NCBI RefSeq assembly: GCF_020184175.1
Contig: NC_065533.1
Location: 11,988,695-12,052,694 of the forward strand
Length of the DNA stretch: 64,000 nt
Direction: 5' to 3'
Source: Aphis gossypii
Lineage: Eukaryota; Arthropoda; Insecta; Hemiptera; Aphididae
Below are positions 46,750-59,084 of the stretch, piece after piece. Every line of letters starts with the position of its first letter. The stretch's first letter is position 1. The notes beneath the pieces were generated by a model. That model searched no databases. It was not told where the DNA came from and saw only the letters and a program-made list of their open reading frames with translations. A program made the position numbers and the translations under genes.

Positions 46750-46757
46750 CTCTGAAG

Positions 46758-47087
46758 TTAATTAAACAAATGTATATTATTTCTTTACATGAGACATTTT
46801 CATTGTGTAGTTTGCTTAAGCTAAAAATATTTTTTTATCTAGTTAACAGCTAAAATACACAATTTCAATTTTGAATCGTATAAAACACTCAATATCTACA
46901 ATCTTACACTTTTGAGACCCATCACCCATACCACTAGTTTCAGAATTTAATTGTACAAACGTAGAATATTACTTTATATAAAATATAATTTAATTGTGTA
47001 AATTGCTAATGCTGAAAAACCTCACTTCTATTCCGTGATAATAAATAATCGCTGATATATTAATATCTATGGCTGAACCGCAGCAAG
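46758..47087. other. Short AT-rich spacer
   Basis: No gene. The phrase AGCTAAAATACACAA(C/T)TTCAATTTT occurs on both sides of the MITE (~46369 and ~46850), suggesting a small direct duplication. Confidence 0.35.
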
Positions 47088-48567
47088 GGGCATCACCGTT
47101 TTCCGCCAAAATTGACCTTTCCGTTTACCGCCAGTACAAAAATATATATTTCCTTTTACCGCCACCACAAATTTTAGTTTCTATATTTTGGTAACCTCTC
47201 GGTAATGATTTTTAAAATAACAAAAATAATTAGGTAATCAATTTTTAATTAAATATTAAAAAAACAAAGTGATTGTTTCATCAATGACTTTATGAGCGAG
47301 TGTCCGATCGACGAAAGATTACAAAAGTTTGATGATTATTTTGTAGAAATATATATTTTTAAAGATTGTATTTATCTTACAAAACTTTGGACACAGAAAT
47401 TATTTATTGCAAAATAAGCAGCGTCGGTGAACAAAAAACACCGCGAAACCAAATTTTAAGACGACAAAGAAAAAACCAGAATTTAATTGATCAGTATAAA
47501 AGGGGAAAAATATGCTGATATACATTTGTTACGTTGTTTTTGCAAAATCATATATTTAATTAAAAATTGATTACCTAATTATTTTTTTTATTTTAAAAAT
47601 TATTACCAAGGGGTTACCAAAATATAAAAACTGAAATTTGTGGTGGCGGTAAAAGGAAATATATATTTTTGTACTGGCAGTCTGCAGGCATGGCACCAAG
47701 GGGGGGGGGCAAGGTGGGGCTCTAGCCCCCCCCCTAGAAAACAGATCAGCCCCTTCGCCAGCCCCCCCCCCACTAAAAAATATGTACGATAGATATTGTG
47801 TAAAATATCAATATTTAGCTTATATAATATATTTTTCACAACTAAACAAATTGAGGAATAAATTAAATTTATTATTTGTCTAATAAGGAAAAAATTTACT
47901 ACAATTTCAATAAAATGTGTTTTGAAATTTGTAAAATAAGAAAAAATCTTTTATTTATTTTTTATTACCTTCTAGAGTACTGATCACTATATGAAAATAA
48001 ACAAATAAACGTATCCCAAATCATTGCATTAAAGATGATTGAAACAAATTGTTTATTACTAAACACAATTACTTTAATTTATATTTATGAAATGTAGGTA
48101 AGTAAAAGAAACATAATTATTCATTCACAAAGGTATGTAATATTAAAGTCATAAAGAACTTATCATTTTTGTATATTATGTCATCATTATGAATATAGTT
48201 GTTGGAGGTCTGTGATTAGACATTTTATTACATAAGGTACAAAAAAAATATTTGACATTATTCTTAAAATATTTTTAACTATTCAAAAGTTTGTATATAT
48301 TATCTGTTTAGACTCTTAGAGCATACAATATAAAACGTATGTACTATATGTCTATATAGCTAATAGCTATATTATGTTATATGATACGAAAATATTTATA
48401 TTTCATTTAAATAACCTCAGCATTTGTTAAAAAAATTTTAGCCCATGTAAAAAAAATATTTGCCCCACTCTGCCTCCCCTGGAAAAAAATTCTAGTGCCG
48501 TGCTTGCTGGCGGTAAACGGACTTGGTGGTAAACTGAAAGGTCGATTTTGGCGGAAAAGTAGATCAC
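47088..48567. mobile_element. MULE-like inverted-repeat element, 10-bp TSD, split by a hAT element
   Basis: The left arm (47088 to ~47262) begins GGGCATCACCGTTTTCCGCC and its inverted copy runs from ~47525 to 48567. Shared blocks are CCGCCAAAATTGACCTTTCC, TTACCGCCAGTAC and TGATTACCTAATTATTTTT. Perfect 10-bp duplications CCGCAGCAAG flank it at 47078-47087 and 48568-48577, a length expected for MULE-type transposition. The right arm is interrupted at 47682-48506. No transposase, so it is non-autonomous and nearly all arm. Confidence 0.8.
47682..48506. mobile_element. hAT-type element nested in the previous one
   Basis: Ends GGCATGGCACCA and TAGTGCCGTGCTTG (imperfect inverted repeat). The flanks CTGGCAGT (47674-47681) and CTGGCGGT (48507-48514) are an 8-bp duplication with one mismatch, and removing the element restores the arm. 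It has a G10 run and C-rich start, then AT-rich filler, and no coding capacity (825 bp). Confidence 0.7.
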
Positions 48568-48706
48568 CCGCAGCAAGTGGCGCGACCCGTGTTTGTAGTC
48601 TGTACATCATAAATCATGGCATAAAATAATATTATATTTTATCTTAATCCATAGCTGCTATTGCTAAAATTTCATATTAAAAATTGATAGTAATCTTTTA
48701 ATTAAG

Positions 48707-48910
48707 CAAGGCTGGGAAGTTAATGATTTTTAAAGTTAAAATGTTCTAATTTTTAAATAGTTTTAAAATTACTGGGACGAAAATTAACATAATTTAGATA
48801 TTTTTGAATAAAATTAAATTGAAGTTATAACGTTAATCTTAACAAAAAAAAGTAACTTATTAAGTTAAAAGTTAATTTGAAAAAAAGTATTGAGTTAATG
48901 CCCAGCCTTG
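48707..48910. mobile_element. Short hAT-type MITE (CAAGGCTGGG family)
   Basis: Ends CAAGGCTGGGAAGTTAA and TTAATGCCCAGCCTTG; interior of repeated AGTTAA/AGTAAC motifs; 204 bp. The flanking octamers TAATTAAG and GAACTAAG match at 6 of 8. Same family as 50596-51232. Confidence 0.7.
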
Positions 48911-48915
48911 GAACT

Positions 48916-49139
48916 AAGTATTTCATTTCAAATCTCAAATCAATACTTAATATCCATACATAATTATATTTATTTAGATATGATAAATCATGATCACAAT
49001 TACTGTACAATTCAAAATGAAGCTGGTAAGTATTTAATTTCAAATCCTAAATCAATACTTAATATCCATACATAATTATGTTTATTTAGATATGATAAAT
49101 TATGATCACAATTATTGTAAAATTCAAAATGAAGCTGGT
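48916..49139. repeat. 112-bp tandem duplication carrying an exon-like core
   Basis: Two copies (48916-49027 and 49028-49139) with a handful of differences. Each holds an acceptor-like TTTAG, a ~45-bp segment ending CAAAATGAAGCTG and a donor GTAAG, so an exon with its splice sites looks duplicated at the 5' end of the FLYWCH-MULE relic. Confidence 0.75.
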
Positions 49140-51580
49140 AAGTTGATTAAATAGTAAAAAAAGGTATGTATTCAATTGTTAATCTGCATGTATGATAGTA
49201 GAACCTCAAGAACAAGTACTCCCTGTTCTTCCTATACCCAATGTCCAGCCACATAGTTACACCATAGTTCCAGGTAAAAAAACGAACACAGAAATAATTT
49301 GTGATGATCTAGGTTTTATGTATCACAAGAACAAAATCACTGAAAATAAAATGTGAGATTAAAATATATTAAAATATTAAAAAATGTTCCACAATGATAA
49401 TACCTTGTAATTGTTTAGCTATTTGGTATGCTTTAAAAGACGACAATGTTGTCGGGCAACTGCAGTAATTTCATCAAACCGACAAAACAATAGTATTGTG
49501 TTTTCAAGGGAACATAATCACCAAGTTAAACCATATGACATGGATGTTCCATTTCTTTGACAACATATAACAGAAAATCTTAACAAAAATCTGTAAATTC
49601 ATATGTTCCTCATGGTATATACATGGAATCAATTGTGAAGTAATACAAATTTTATTAGTAATTTGATGATTACCAATTTAGGTAACCTAAAATATCTACC
49701 TTTCTGATGTTATGTTTTTTTACTTACTTAATAGTTTTCCAGAATCTGCAAAAAATTATACCTTCATTTAGTATGCTGAAAGAATGAGGCGATTGTGACA
49801 AGGAATGTTCCCAGCAAAACCTCAAAATATTTTAGAGTTTCACAACTTACTAAACAATGATGAAAAATAAATGTTTACATTGACATAACAAAAATTACAG
49901 TAAAATGTAAATTGATTACAAATTTAAATTGAATTTATTTAATCTACTTAATAATAACCCATGTATAGGTTTTATCAAGGTCCATTAGTTGTGAATGGAA
50001 TGGTTAAAGGTCTCCTGTTTTGCAACATTGCACATATTCAGGAAATTGAACAACATTTGAGAAATGTATGTAAATATAATAGAAATTGTTACTTTGTATA
50101 CAATATTGTGTCTATAATTTTTAGGTCTGTGTAGCTGGTTGCGACGGTACATTTAAAACTGTACCAAAATGCTTAGATAATGAAACTTATCAGATATTTT
50201 TTTTTCATATCCTGTTTAAAAAGTTGTAAGTTTGTTAATATTTTTTCAATTATTAAACAATAATGCAATTTAAAAATGTACATACTATTTTTGTTTTATA
50301 GAGCTTCCCACTAGTTCATACTATCCTCACGGGCAAAACACAGGATATCTACATAAAACTCCTGAAACATGTCAGAAGTTTTTTACCCTTGAACCATGCA
50401 CAATTATCATAATAACTGATTATAAATATGGTCTAATTCATGCCGTAAAAATAGTATTTCCGGAAAGTAAAACCCCAGGATGTTATTTTCATTTTTGCAT
50501 TAATAATATTTTTAGGCAGTCATACTATACACTAGAATCAAAAAATCTCAAAGTTTTAGTTTAATAAAAACAAATTTCAATGCTGCATCTGCATGCAAGG
50601 CTGGGCATTAACGAGTTAATAAGTTAAAGTTAAGTTAAAAAGTTAAGTTACTTTTAACTAAGTTAATTAACGAGTTACTTTTTTTTTTAGAAGTAACTTC
50701 TAACTTAACGAGTTACATTTTTTCCGAAGTTATTCAGTAACTAGCGAGTTAATTAATTTATTGGTACGGTAAGTTAATTTTTTTCCTAAACCACAGATTT
50801 AAAAGAAATTCAATTTTGTACAAATTAATTTTATAAAAAAAAAAAATCTGAAATTTTAAATATATTAATTAATAATTATTAGACAATAATTTATAAAAAT
50901 AATTATCATATGACATAATATTGCATATTCACAGAAAATATTATATAACTATAAAGTTAATTATAAACGGAAATTTTATAGGGGTAACCTCTTCATTAAT
51001 ATGTTATTTGTTAGCTTAAAAAAGGTAGGCAGGTATAATTATTAATTTTATACTAAAAAAAAAAGTAACTTATTTTTAACTAAGTTAAGTTACTTTTATT
51101 TTCTAATTAACTTGTAACTTTTGCAAGTTAAAAAAAAAATAGAATTAACTTTTAACTTTAAACTTAACTTACTATTTTCTATATTAACTTAACTTAACGA
51201 GTTAAAAAAAATAGTTAACTTGCCCAGCCTTGGCTGCATGTATACTAAGAATGGTAAATAATAATAATACTAAATATAAATTAAATTATTAAATTATTAA
51301 TTTAATTTTATGTCTGGATTTTAGCTTTTCCATACTTACAAGCTACAATAATTGATGCTTTACCGTCAATGGAAGATGGTTATAATACAATGTTACAATA
51401 TGTAAACCAATTTTCCGATTTAGCTATGAAACTAAATGATTTTTTGATAGATCGTGTTTGGAGGTATTGGTTTCAAATAATGAGCCCTGCAAATGTATCA
51501 GTGTACCATCAGGAAATAAGGACGAATAATTACATAGAGAGTTATCATGCCTCATTTAATTTTGACTTATTTTTTTGAAT
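49140..51580 (+). pseudogene. FLYWCH zinc finger-MULE transposase relic
   Basis: Broken exon-like pieces in order: EPQEQVLPVLPIPNVQPH at ~49203; a FLYWCH-type finger from ~49285 to 49557 (IICDDLGFMYHKNKITENKM, then the Cys pair in RRQCCRATAV, then FSREHNHQVKPYDMD); a PAKPQNILEFHNLLNN segment at ~49810; RFYQGPLVVNGMVKG at ~49968; VAGCDGTFKTVPKCL (catalytic Asp of MULEs) at ~50130; and FPESKTPGCYFHFCINNIFR at ~50460. After a nested MITE comes the C-terminal block ending IRTNNYIESYHASF at ~51550. Stops interrupt several pieces (for example after DVPFL at 49558). It is unrelated in sequence to the 40-kb MULE. No terminal inverted repeats were found. Confidence 0.7.
50596..51232. mobile_element. 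hAT-type MITE in the FLYWCH-MULE relic
   Basis: Ends CAAGGCTGGGCATTAACG and ACTTGCCCAGCCTTG; the interior is built of GTTAAGTTA-type repeats near both ends. Flanks TCTGCATG (50588-50595) and GCTGCATG (51233-51240) match at 7 of 8. 637 bp, non-coding, same family as 48707-48910. Confidence 0.85.
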
Positions 51581-52133
51581 TATTATTAGGTGTTTTATAT
51601 TGTGTTAAATTAATTTTAGTATTAAGGTTATATAAATATTTTGTATGACGACATATTTAAATAAATGCACTATGGAAAATCAGAAAAAATAGCTACTGAA
51701 TTGTTATATACACCTTAAATCTTAATATAAGTGAGTCTCGGCACTAAAAAGTTAAAAAGTTATTTTTTATTGTATATGTTTAATTATTTAATATTATAAT
51801 ATGTGTAGATAACTAATAATGATCTAATAATTAATTTGGTAATTAGAATTTAGTATAGCTGTGAACCATTAAGTAAATAAATACATAAAAATAATAGTTT
51901 TGTTGGGTTTTGTTATTAATGCAACATTAAATCACCTATATAAATACTTACAGTAATTAATTTAAATTAATTAAATCAAAAAAATTAATTAAAAAACATT
52001 TGTTTAAAACTGTAAGACTAAATTAAATAACTATGTTATGCTGTTAATTGTAAATTATAAAAGGGTAGGTACTAAGTTTTATCTTAAAAATTAACCTAAC
52101 GAGTTAAAAACCTTATATTTTACTTACCAGCAT
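51581..52133. other. AT-rich spacer, no gene
   Basis: Nothing recognisable beyond A/T-rich sequence. Confidence 0.4.
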
Positions 52134-52631
52134 TGTTTAAACATAAATTATTATAACAATAATACATATTATAACGATATCAATAAACAAGTGATTAATG
52201 CCGCTATCTGTAAATTCACGTACAAAGGCGGCATATTACCATATATAAAAAGGGATACAACAGTCAACATGATGCTCAGTCACTCACTTAACACTTTCTC
52301 AATAAATATTCCATTTTTCTGTTGATTTTTATAAATGTAATAAATGTAATTTTCTGTAACTCTATCTTTCGATTTGTTTATTATATATCAATATAACTCA
52401 TTCTCTTCTAATTATTTAATATCTACTACACCAAGTCGGACAAGATACTGCTAATGACCATAAATTGTACGAAAGGTAAGTAAAAAATATACATAATAAA
52501 TATTTTCTATACATTACCACCTCTTATAAGTGATCTAATAAAGTGATGAGTTGAAGATACATAACTGAAGAAACAATTATTTAAATACAATCTTATATTT
52601 TAACTTTATATCATATTTTTAACTCATTACA
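52134..52631 (+). repeat. Putative 5' LTR (~498 bp) with TATA box
   Basis: Starts TGTTTAAACATAAATT and ends AACTCATTACA (TG...CA). It contains CATATATAAAAAGGG (TATA, ~52232-52246), an initiator-like GCTCAGTCACTC ~30 bp on, and AATAAA at ~52311. The boundaries rest on the TG/CA ends and the adjacent binding site, since no second LTR is present. Confidence 0.5.
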
Positions 52632-52634
52632 AAG

Positions 52635-52652
52635 TGGCGCCCGACATAAGTT
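52635..52652 (+). other. Primer binding site of the second retrotransposon
   Basis: TGGCGCCCGACATAAG follows the LTR end by three bases; TGGCGCCCGAC is a classical tRNA-3'-end complement. The primer tRNA is not identified. Confidence 0.55.
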
Positions 52653-53159
52653 TAGTTTTTGTAAACTGAGAGGCTTTTTTTTTTCTTTTAAGATTACAAA
52701 CATATAATACCTTCTAAAAAAAAATTTAAGTGACTGCAGCCAATAATATAAGAAAATAATAATAATAATAATAAATACATAAATAAACAATTATAAATTT
52801 GCCATTAAACAAATATATTAATAAAATTAGATTTGCAAATAGGTTGATATAATTTTATAATAATATAACTTGCTAATAAACAAGTTAAATAAAATATTTA
52901 AAAAAGCATACATTTGTTAATAATAATAATAAAAAAAAAACAAAAATCAAATACAATAGTACAAATTTTTATAAAGATTAATTTTCTAAAGTATCCAATA
53001 AATAAAATTTTATTAAATTAACATTATAAATATCATAAACCCATCCTAATAACATTCATCATAACACATCTCATATCATATTATTGAAGTAATTTTTACT
53101 TACATGCCTAATAACATTAACAAATTTAATAACTTAATATTTCCCTAAAAGTAAATTAT

Positions 53160-53870
53160 TTATTAGTAAATTTTTCTGAGATTAAAACATCCTGGGCTCA
53201 TAAATTAAACAAAGACAGACTAATTTTAGAACTTAACAGAAGAAACTTAATATCAACCGGTGCAGTTGTTGAGATTAAAAACAGATTATTAAATTATTTA
53301 AAAGGAGAATCCATAGAAAGTGATTTTTTAACAATAAACGCGCTAACATTCTTTGGTAATCTTATTAATAATAACAAAAAAATAGAAATGAATGATAAAA
53401 AAAAGACCTTATTTTAAACCAAGTAAATTTTCGGGTTCAATATCAGACAATATAGATTCATTTTTAAAACAATATAAAAGAGCCACTCTAATAAATAGTT
53501 GGTCAGACGATGACAACAAATTATACATCGCAGCATATCTTAAGGGACTTGCATTAACTTTTTTTGATAATATACATGATGACATCACCAACATTAAATG
53601 GGTGAACCTCGAGGAAAATGTATGCAAAGAATTCGAACCAATTGCTCAAACTGAAATGATTAGACTAATATTAGAAAAAAGAAAAGAAAATTAGAAGATG
53701 AATCTATGATAGCATACATTAATGGAGCAGAATCTCTGTGTAAGAAAATAGATAAAAACAAGTCATAAGAGGAAATAATTAATAATATCATATTAAGCGA
53801 AATGATAGAATTTTATGATCACAGGTCATATACCTTAAACTCTCTCAGAATTTAAAACCTACTTATAGTA
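53160..53870 (+). pseudogene. Gag with N-terminal SAP-like motif, frameshifted
   Basis: The first part reads WAHKLNKDRLILELNRRNLI then STGAVVEIKNRLLNYL, a SAP-type helix-turn-helix often found at the N terminus of insect gypsy-like Gags. After a frame change in the A8 run near 53397 the Gag core follows (FSGSISDNIDSFLKQY, then YIAAYLKGLALTFF). A second frame change near 53690 and a TAA at ~53767 interrupt it. No zinc knuckle is reached. No initiator ATG is visible before the SAP part. Confidence 0.6.
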
Positions 53871-53880
53871 TTGATCTTTG

Positions 53881-56102
53881 ATCTTATTGTTCTATTTTAA
53901 GGTTAGGTTAGGTTAATAATATATTAGAATTTGTAATGTAATTTAATTAGAGTAAGTACCTATGAAAGTTAATGTTATAATTTCGATTATAACAATAATG
54001 TCCATAGGTACAAACTACAATTATTTAAAATAAAATAATAAGTAATATGATGATATTAAATTATGAAGTTGTGTGGCGTAATTATATAAATAACATTACA
54101 ATATTAAATATAACTATTAAATTAAAATATATTGCAAACATGTATTTGAACTTTAAATTTTATTTTTTATTTTAGAATTTAAATCAACAAAGTAAGTATC
54201 AAGAGCTAAACAATTATATGAAAATCAGATAGTTGAAGTATGTTTAAAAATATTATTATACTTTCTAATATATATATATAGGTACTAATGTATATAATAT
54301 ACTATACAGGTGTAGGAAAATCACAATTCATTAAATATTTAATTCATCATTGATTTAGTATGTATAATTTCTTTATGATTTATATAGGTATATATTTAAC
54401 TTATATAAATCCTGTAGAATTGTACTTAAATATTTAATATATTAATAATAATAATATGTATTAATGTATTTATTAACACTTTAAGCTATGAGAAATTATA
54501 CTCGAACACCAACTTAATATTACCTAAAGCTACCATATCTTTTAAATTATTTTTTAAATATTTAAATATTTAATTTATTCTTAAACAAATTTAACATACT
54601 CAATATTCATGGTAGCTATTTAATATACTATTGATCATACACATATTGCATATTACCAAGAAAAAACTCATCATTAATAAAAAGAATGTATATAATAGCT
54701 TATGCAATTTTTTGTTTGCTCTTTCAAAAAATAATATATTTATATATTTATGAATAGTAGCAATACATAAATATTGTAGTTAATATTTTGGAAACTATAA
54801 AATATATATTGTATTTTTAATAATTTAGTAATAGTTTAATGTTTTTAACTTATTATACATACATTTAATCTCAGAAAAATTAAAGCTATTCAGTGTATTT
54901 AAATGCGTTTGTCTGCTATGCAATGCAATGCATTTAACTCGCAGAGTTATTTAAAATTTATTCCTTCATGGCCTTACACAATATCATATTTTGTATAATA
55001 AAAACATTATACTTATATGTTAATTAATGTTAAATAACATTTACATTTATTAGTGAGCAGAAACTTAAGATATATATAATTATATTCTTGTTTTTAGCTT
55101 ATAAAAGTTTATAACCTATGTATGTTGTTAACCAACTTATATATTATACTACCTTATGTATATATAATATATATAATATATATTAATTATACTTCAGTGT
55201 TTAATATATTATACTAAAATTCCATCATAAGAATAGCAATTTTTTTCTGTACAGAAAATATTTTGGTATTTATGAAATTTATAAAACAACATTTTCCATT
55301 TTAATATAAATCTTGAAACAATAAATTTCTAGTGTTTAACATTAATCGGGTTGGTTTGCAAACTGCAACAAAAATATAAACAGTATCAAAATTGTGTTGT
55401 TTTACACTTTTATTAACATAATTTTGTAATACAATTCATTTTTAGATTCCTGAAATATATATTTCTTATCTCAGGGGTAAACAATATAAAAAAAGAAATG
55501 AATTTTTTTGTTAGTAACATTTGAAATATTTATTAATTATTATATTGCCTACAATAATAAAAAAATTGAAAATTATACCAATAATTAGAAAAATTGCCTC
55601 TGTTTTTCAAAAATAAAAAATAATCATTGTTTTAATTTCTCCATGAATTATTTTAAATGCATAAACCATGACTTTTAAGACAATATTAAACTCACTCCAA
55701 TCAGAGGTGAATTGCAACCAAGTCTTAACATAAAAATTTGCAATAAAAAAAGTTTCTAAGTAATATAAAGTAATACTTAATACAAGTAATACTTCCGACG
55801 AGACTTGTGTTATTATTATTTATTTTTTTTTTAACAAATAGCTGTATAAATATTATATAATATATTAGTATAAATATCATGTTAGATCAGAGAGAAAATT
55901 GATACATAATAAAACCTTATTTGTATGACTAAATTCACTTATTTAGAAATTTAACAGTCATAGGGTTATAGAATAATAACATGATAAATGTGTGGATATT
56001 TTACATTTATCAAGCTTTATTTTATGTTAATCTTATAAATCTCATATCTATTCTGTATCTTATTCAACCCTAAATGTAATAAGAAATAATAAATGTGTTT
56101 AC
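53881..56102. other. AT-rich intergenic stretch
   Basis: It holds a short TTAGG-like run (GGTTAGGTTAGGTT at 53901-53914) and, at ~54450-54600, a diverged similarity to 35700-35850. No gene or RNA is supported. Confidence 0.4.
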
Positions 56103-56511
56103 CATAGGCGCAATTGCAATAAAAAAACTGAGGGTGCTTAAGCTCTGTATTTAATGGATTTAATGAGTAAAAATTTGTATAAAAATTAATACAATAACTA
56201 CTAAAATATACAGGTAGTACAAAAATTTAAGTTTATATAAGATTTATTTGCTTATCTTTTTCAAATAGATTTGAACTCGACAAAATGTGAATATTGTTGA
56301 CTGTCGAGTAACATTGTTTTCATTTATATTTATTATACTTAATTTATATTTATATTTATACAATTATACTCTAATAGCCAAATGTTTGATGACAAGACGT
56401 TTTTTGTAAAAATAAGTTTTTGATACGTAAACACGAACATTATTTGAGGATGTTAATTGTAAAATTGGGGGTGCTAATACCTCCTAAGCCTCCCACCTAT
56501 TTGCACCTATG
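56103..56511. mobile_element. hAT-type MITE with perfect 8-bp TSD
   Basis: Ends CATAGGCGCAATTGC and TTTGCACCTATG; flanked by GTGTTTAC at 56095-56102 and 56512-56519. 409 bp, non-coding, with the conserved-looking pieces GAGGGTGCTTAAGC and GGGGGTGCTAATACC near its two ends. Confidence 0.85.
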
Positions 56512-56519
56512 GTGTTTAC

Positions 56520-59084
56520 TATTTATCTAATCCTTACTGTTAAAAATTAAAATTGTGTGTATGTGTGTTTTTCTAATGTTTATAGTGAAAATACTATAAT
56601 ATTGACAATTCTAAGTAATAAATTAATGGTTCGGTTTGACCTATTTACCGTCACTATTCGACATTTGGAAGTTATAAAATCAAACCTGACGTACCCAACT
56701 GTAACGTTTTTAAATTAAAAAAAGGTAGACAAAATAAATTGATACTGCAATTCTGCTATGTATTAGTTATCGGAGTGGGTCACTAGTATGGGCATGTTAA
56801 ATTTGAATTAAATGATGATTGTATATGAAAAACAATTCTGAGTGAGATAATCTGTCAGCCTATATAGTTATATGGCTATATCACTAAGTATATTTCATGA
56901 TATGTTTATTTATTATTAAAGTCATTTAACTTTTACTTTTAGTATTATGATAGGTTGTTTTTCGAAAATATTGCATTTATTATATTATTAGTAGGTAGCT
57001 ATTTATAATTATTGTAGTAATAAATTATATTTTATACCATATATATATATATATAGGTATAATTGTATCAACTTAAATAAAATTTAATTATATCTTATTG
57101 TATGTCTGTATAAATGCTGTAAAATAATAAAAATAGGTTCATAATATAAATAAATAATATCTTAAAATAAATAAAAAATGTCATTGTGAATAAAAAATTA
57201 ATAATAAGTAAGTAATGTTACAATTACTTACATACCACCGAAAAAGTTTTAAGTTATCGAATAATATTTCTAAATTCTAACATTAAATAAATATAAATAA
57301 AAAAAAAAATGGTGCCTACGAATTTTCAAACAAAAAGATGTGGTTAGCATTTTATTTATTTTATCAAAATTTACTTGTTGTTATCATGTGCTTAATTTAT
57401 TTTTAATACACTTTTATAAAAATTTATCAAATTATTTAAAACGTATTTAAAAACATTTTGGTTCTTGATGACCTGATATCGTTGTATTTATCCTTGTAGC
57501 TCGCGAACATATTCATGTTGGAGCCCCCTGGTATATTTAATCTATGTGATTACTGATTAGTAATATCTATTGAATTATTTTTGCGTATAGGTATCTATGC
57601 ATGGGAGATGGGAAAACTCATTTCGACAAGTGCAAACAATACGGACAATATTTAATACGGATTAAAATGTATTGTAATATTTTGTGAACCTGCAGCTCAG
57701 CGCATAAAATTATATTCGTATTTCGATAATAATTATTATTGTTTTATAAATAGGTATTATTATGGAGAACATCGATGTCTCATTAATTATGATGGTACGA
57801 ATAAAACACAGTCAATCAATGATTTTATCAAAACATATTGATAACAGCCTACGACGTTATAATATATCATTAATTTTCTGCCTTCTTTCGTTTTCCTACA
57901 ATTTATATTATTTCGTATTTTCGTTTGAATAACTATAACATATTTCATTAATTACATGAAAACAATAATCTGCAAATAGATCTAAGAGGAAGTTTTACTG
58001 TGTGTTTTCAACAGATTTTGTGTAGAAATAAAATACATATAGTTTGGTAGTAACTAGTAAGTAGGTACATCAGGTAATGGATTTTACTAAAGGTGTAATC
58101 CCACCTACAAAAAAAAAAAAGAAAAATAACTTTATTCTTGGTATTAATACTTATATCATGGTGTCATGGTAAAAATATATATTATATACATAGTTAAATC
58201 AGAATATTATGAAAAAATATAATAGAATTGGTACCTAATGTGTTTGTTGTAATTTTTTTCATTTACAAAATTTTACATAATATCGAATAATTTTGGAATT
58301 CAAATTTGTGTAGTACTGCATAGTGGTGATGTTCGTATACAACCAATCTGAAGACATATCTTTAATTTATAAAAAAAATAACCTTGATTATTATCTTGAT
58401 GTTCATTATTATGACTGTAAAGTGTAAAGAATAAGATTTTACAAAATTATTTGAAAACTATGAAAACATTGGTAGAAAAGTGTATTGTTTAATATTTATT
58501 GATTGATTATTATAAAACTGTAAGACATTTTTAATACCTATTTACTAAAGTAAAATAAAATGTAAAATGTGGATTGCAAGTGGGCTCCTATCTACTGACT
58601 ACTATAAATAAGGTATTTAATAGGTCACTGTAACAATGGATGTATTAATTAAAAGAATTAGTTTCAGGAAAAACAAACTATGAAGAATTTTGTATTAAAT
58701 TTTCAAATTCTCATTAAAAACATTCAAAATTGTGTAAATATTAACTACAAAATAATTTGCAAATTATGCTGATGAATTTCGTCAAAATTTGAACTTCAAG
58801 TGCTTGTCAAAATTAATTGTATTTATGTATTTTAATATTTTAGTATTTTAAAATAGCTAGGTATAGTAATTTATTGATAATGATTATAAAATAAAAATTT
58901 GGTAAAAATTAAAGAACCTATACATGATTATTCGTTTTATAATTATAAAAACATATACATTATTAGAATTAATAATTGTTCTATTTTTAACGCTAATAAA
59001 AAAATAATGTGAATTTTTTTATTGTTAGAAAAACGTATGAGGAATATTATATATAATGTTGAAATCTTTAATATTTATAAAAAA
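56520..59084. other. AT-rich stretch with dispersed-repeat fragments
   Basis: 56770-56880 (CATGTTAAATTTGAATTAAA ... ACAATTCTGAGTGAGATAAT) and 58610-58700 resemble the left end of the 1.4-kb repeat. (TA)n tracts occur at ~57040-57055. No coding region is supported. Confidence 0.4.

Larger units (their letters stand above)
52134..53880 (+). mobile_element. LTR retrotransposon, 5' part only
   Basis: A putative 5' LTR, a primer binding site, an AT-rich leader and a Gag region with frame breaks; no protease, reverse transcriptase or 3' LTR follows. It is unrelated to the mag-like element at 12-15 kb. Confidence 0.65.

Noticed and set aside
47603..48610. Minus-strand ORFs around 47.6-48.6 kb
   Set aside because: They read across G/C runs and element boundaries; no motif.
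53901..53914. Interstitial telomere
   Set aside because: Only about two and a half TTAGG-like units, too short to call a telomeric array.
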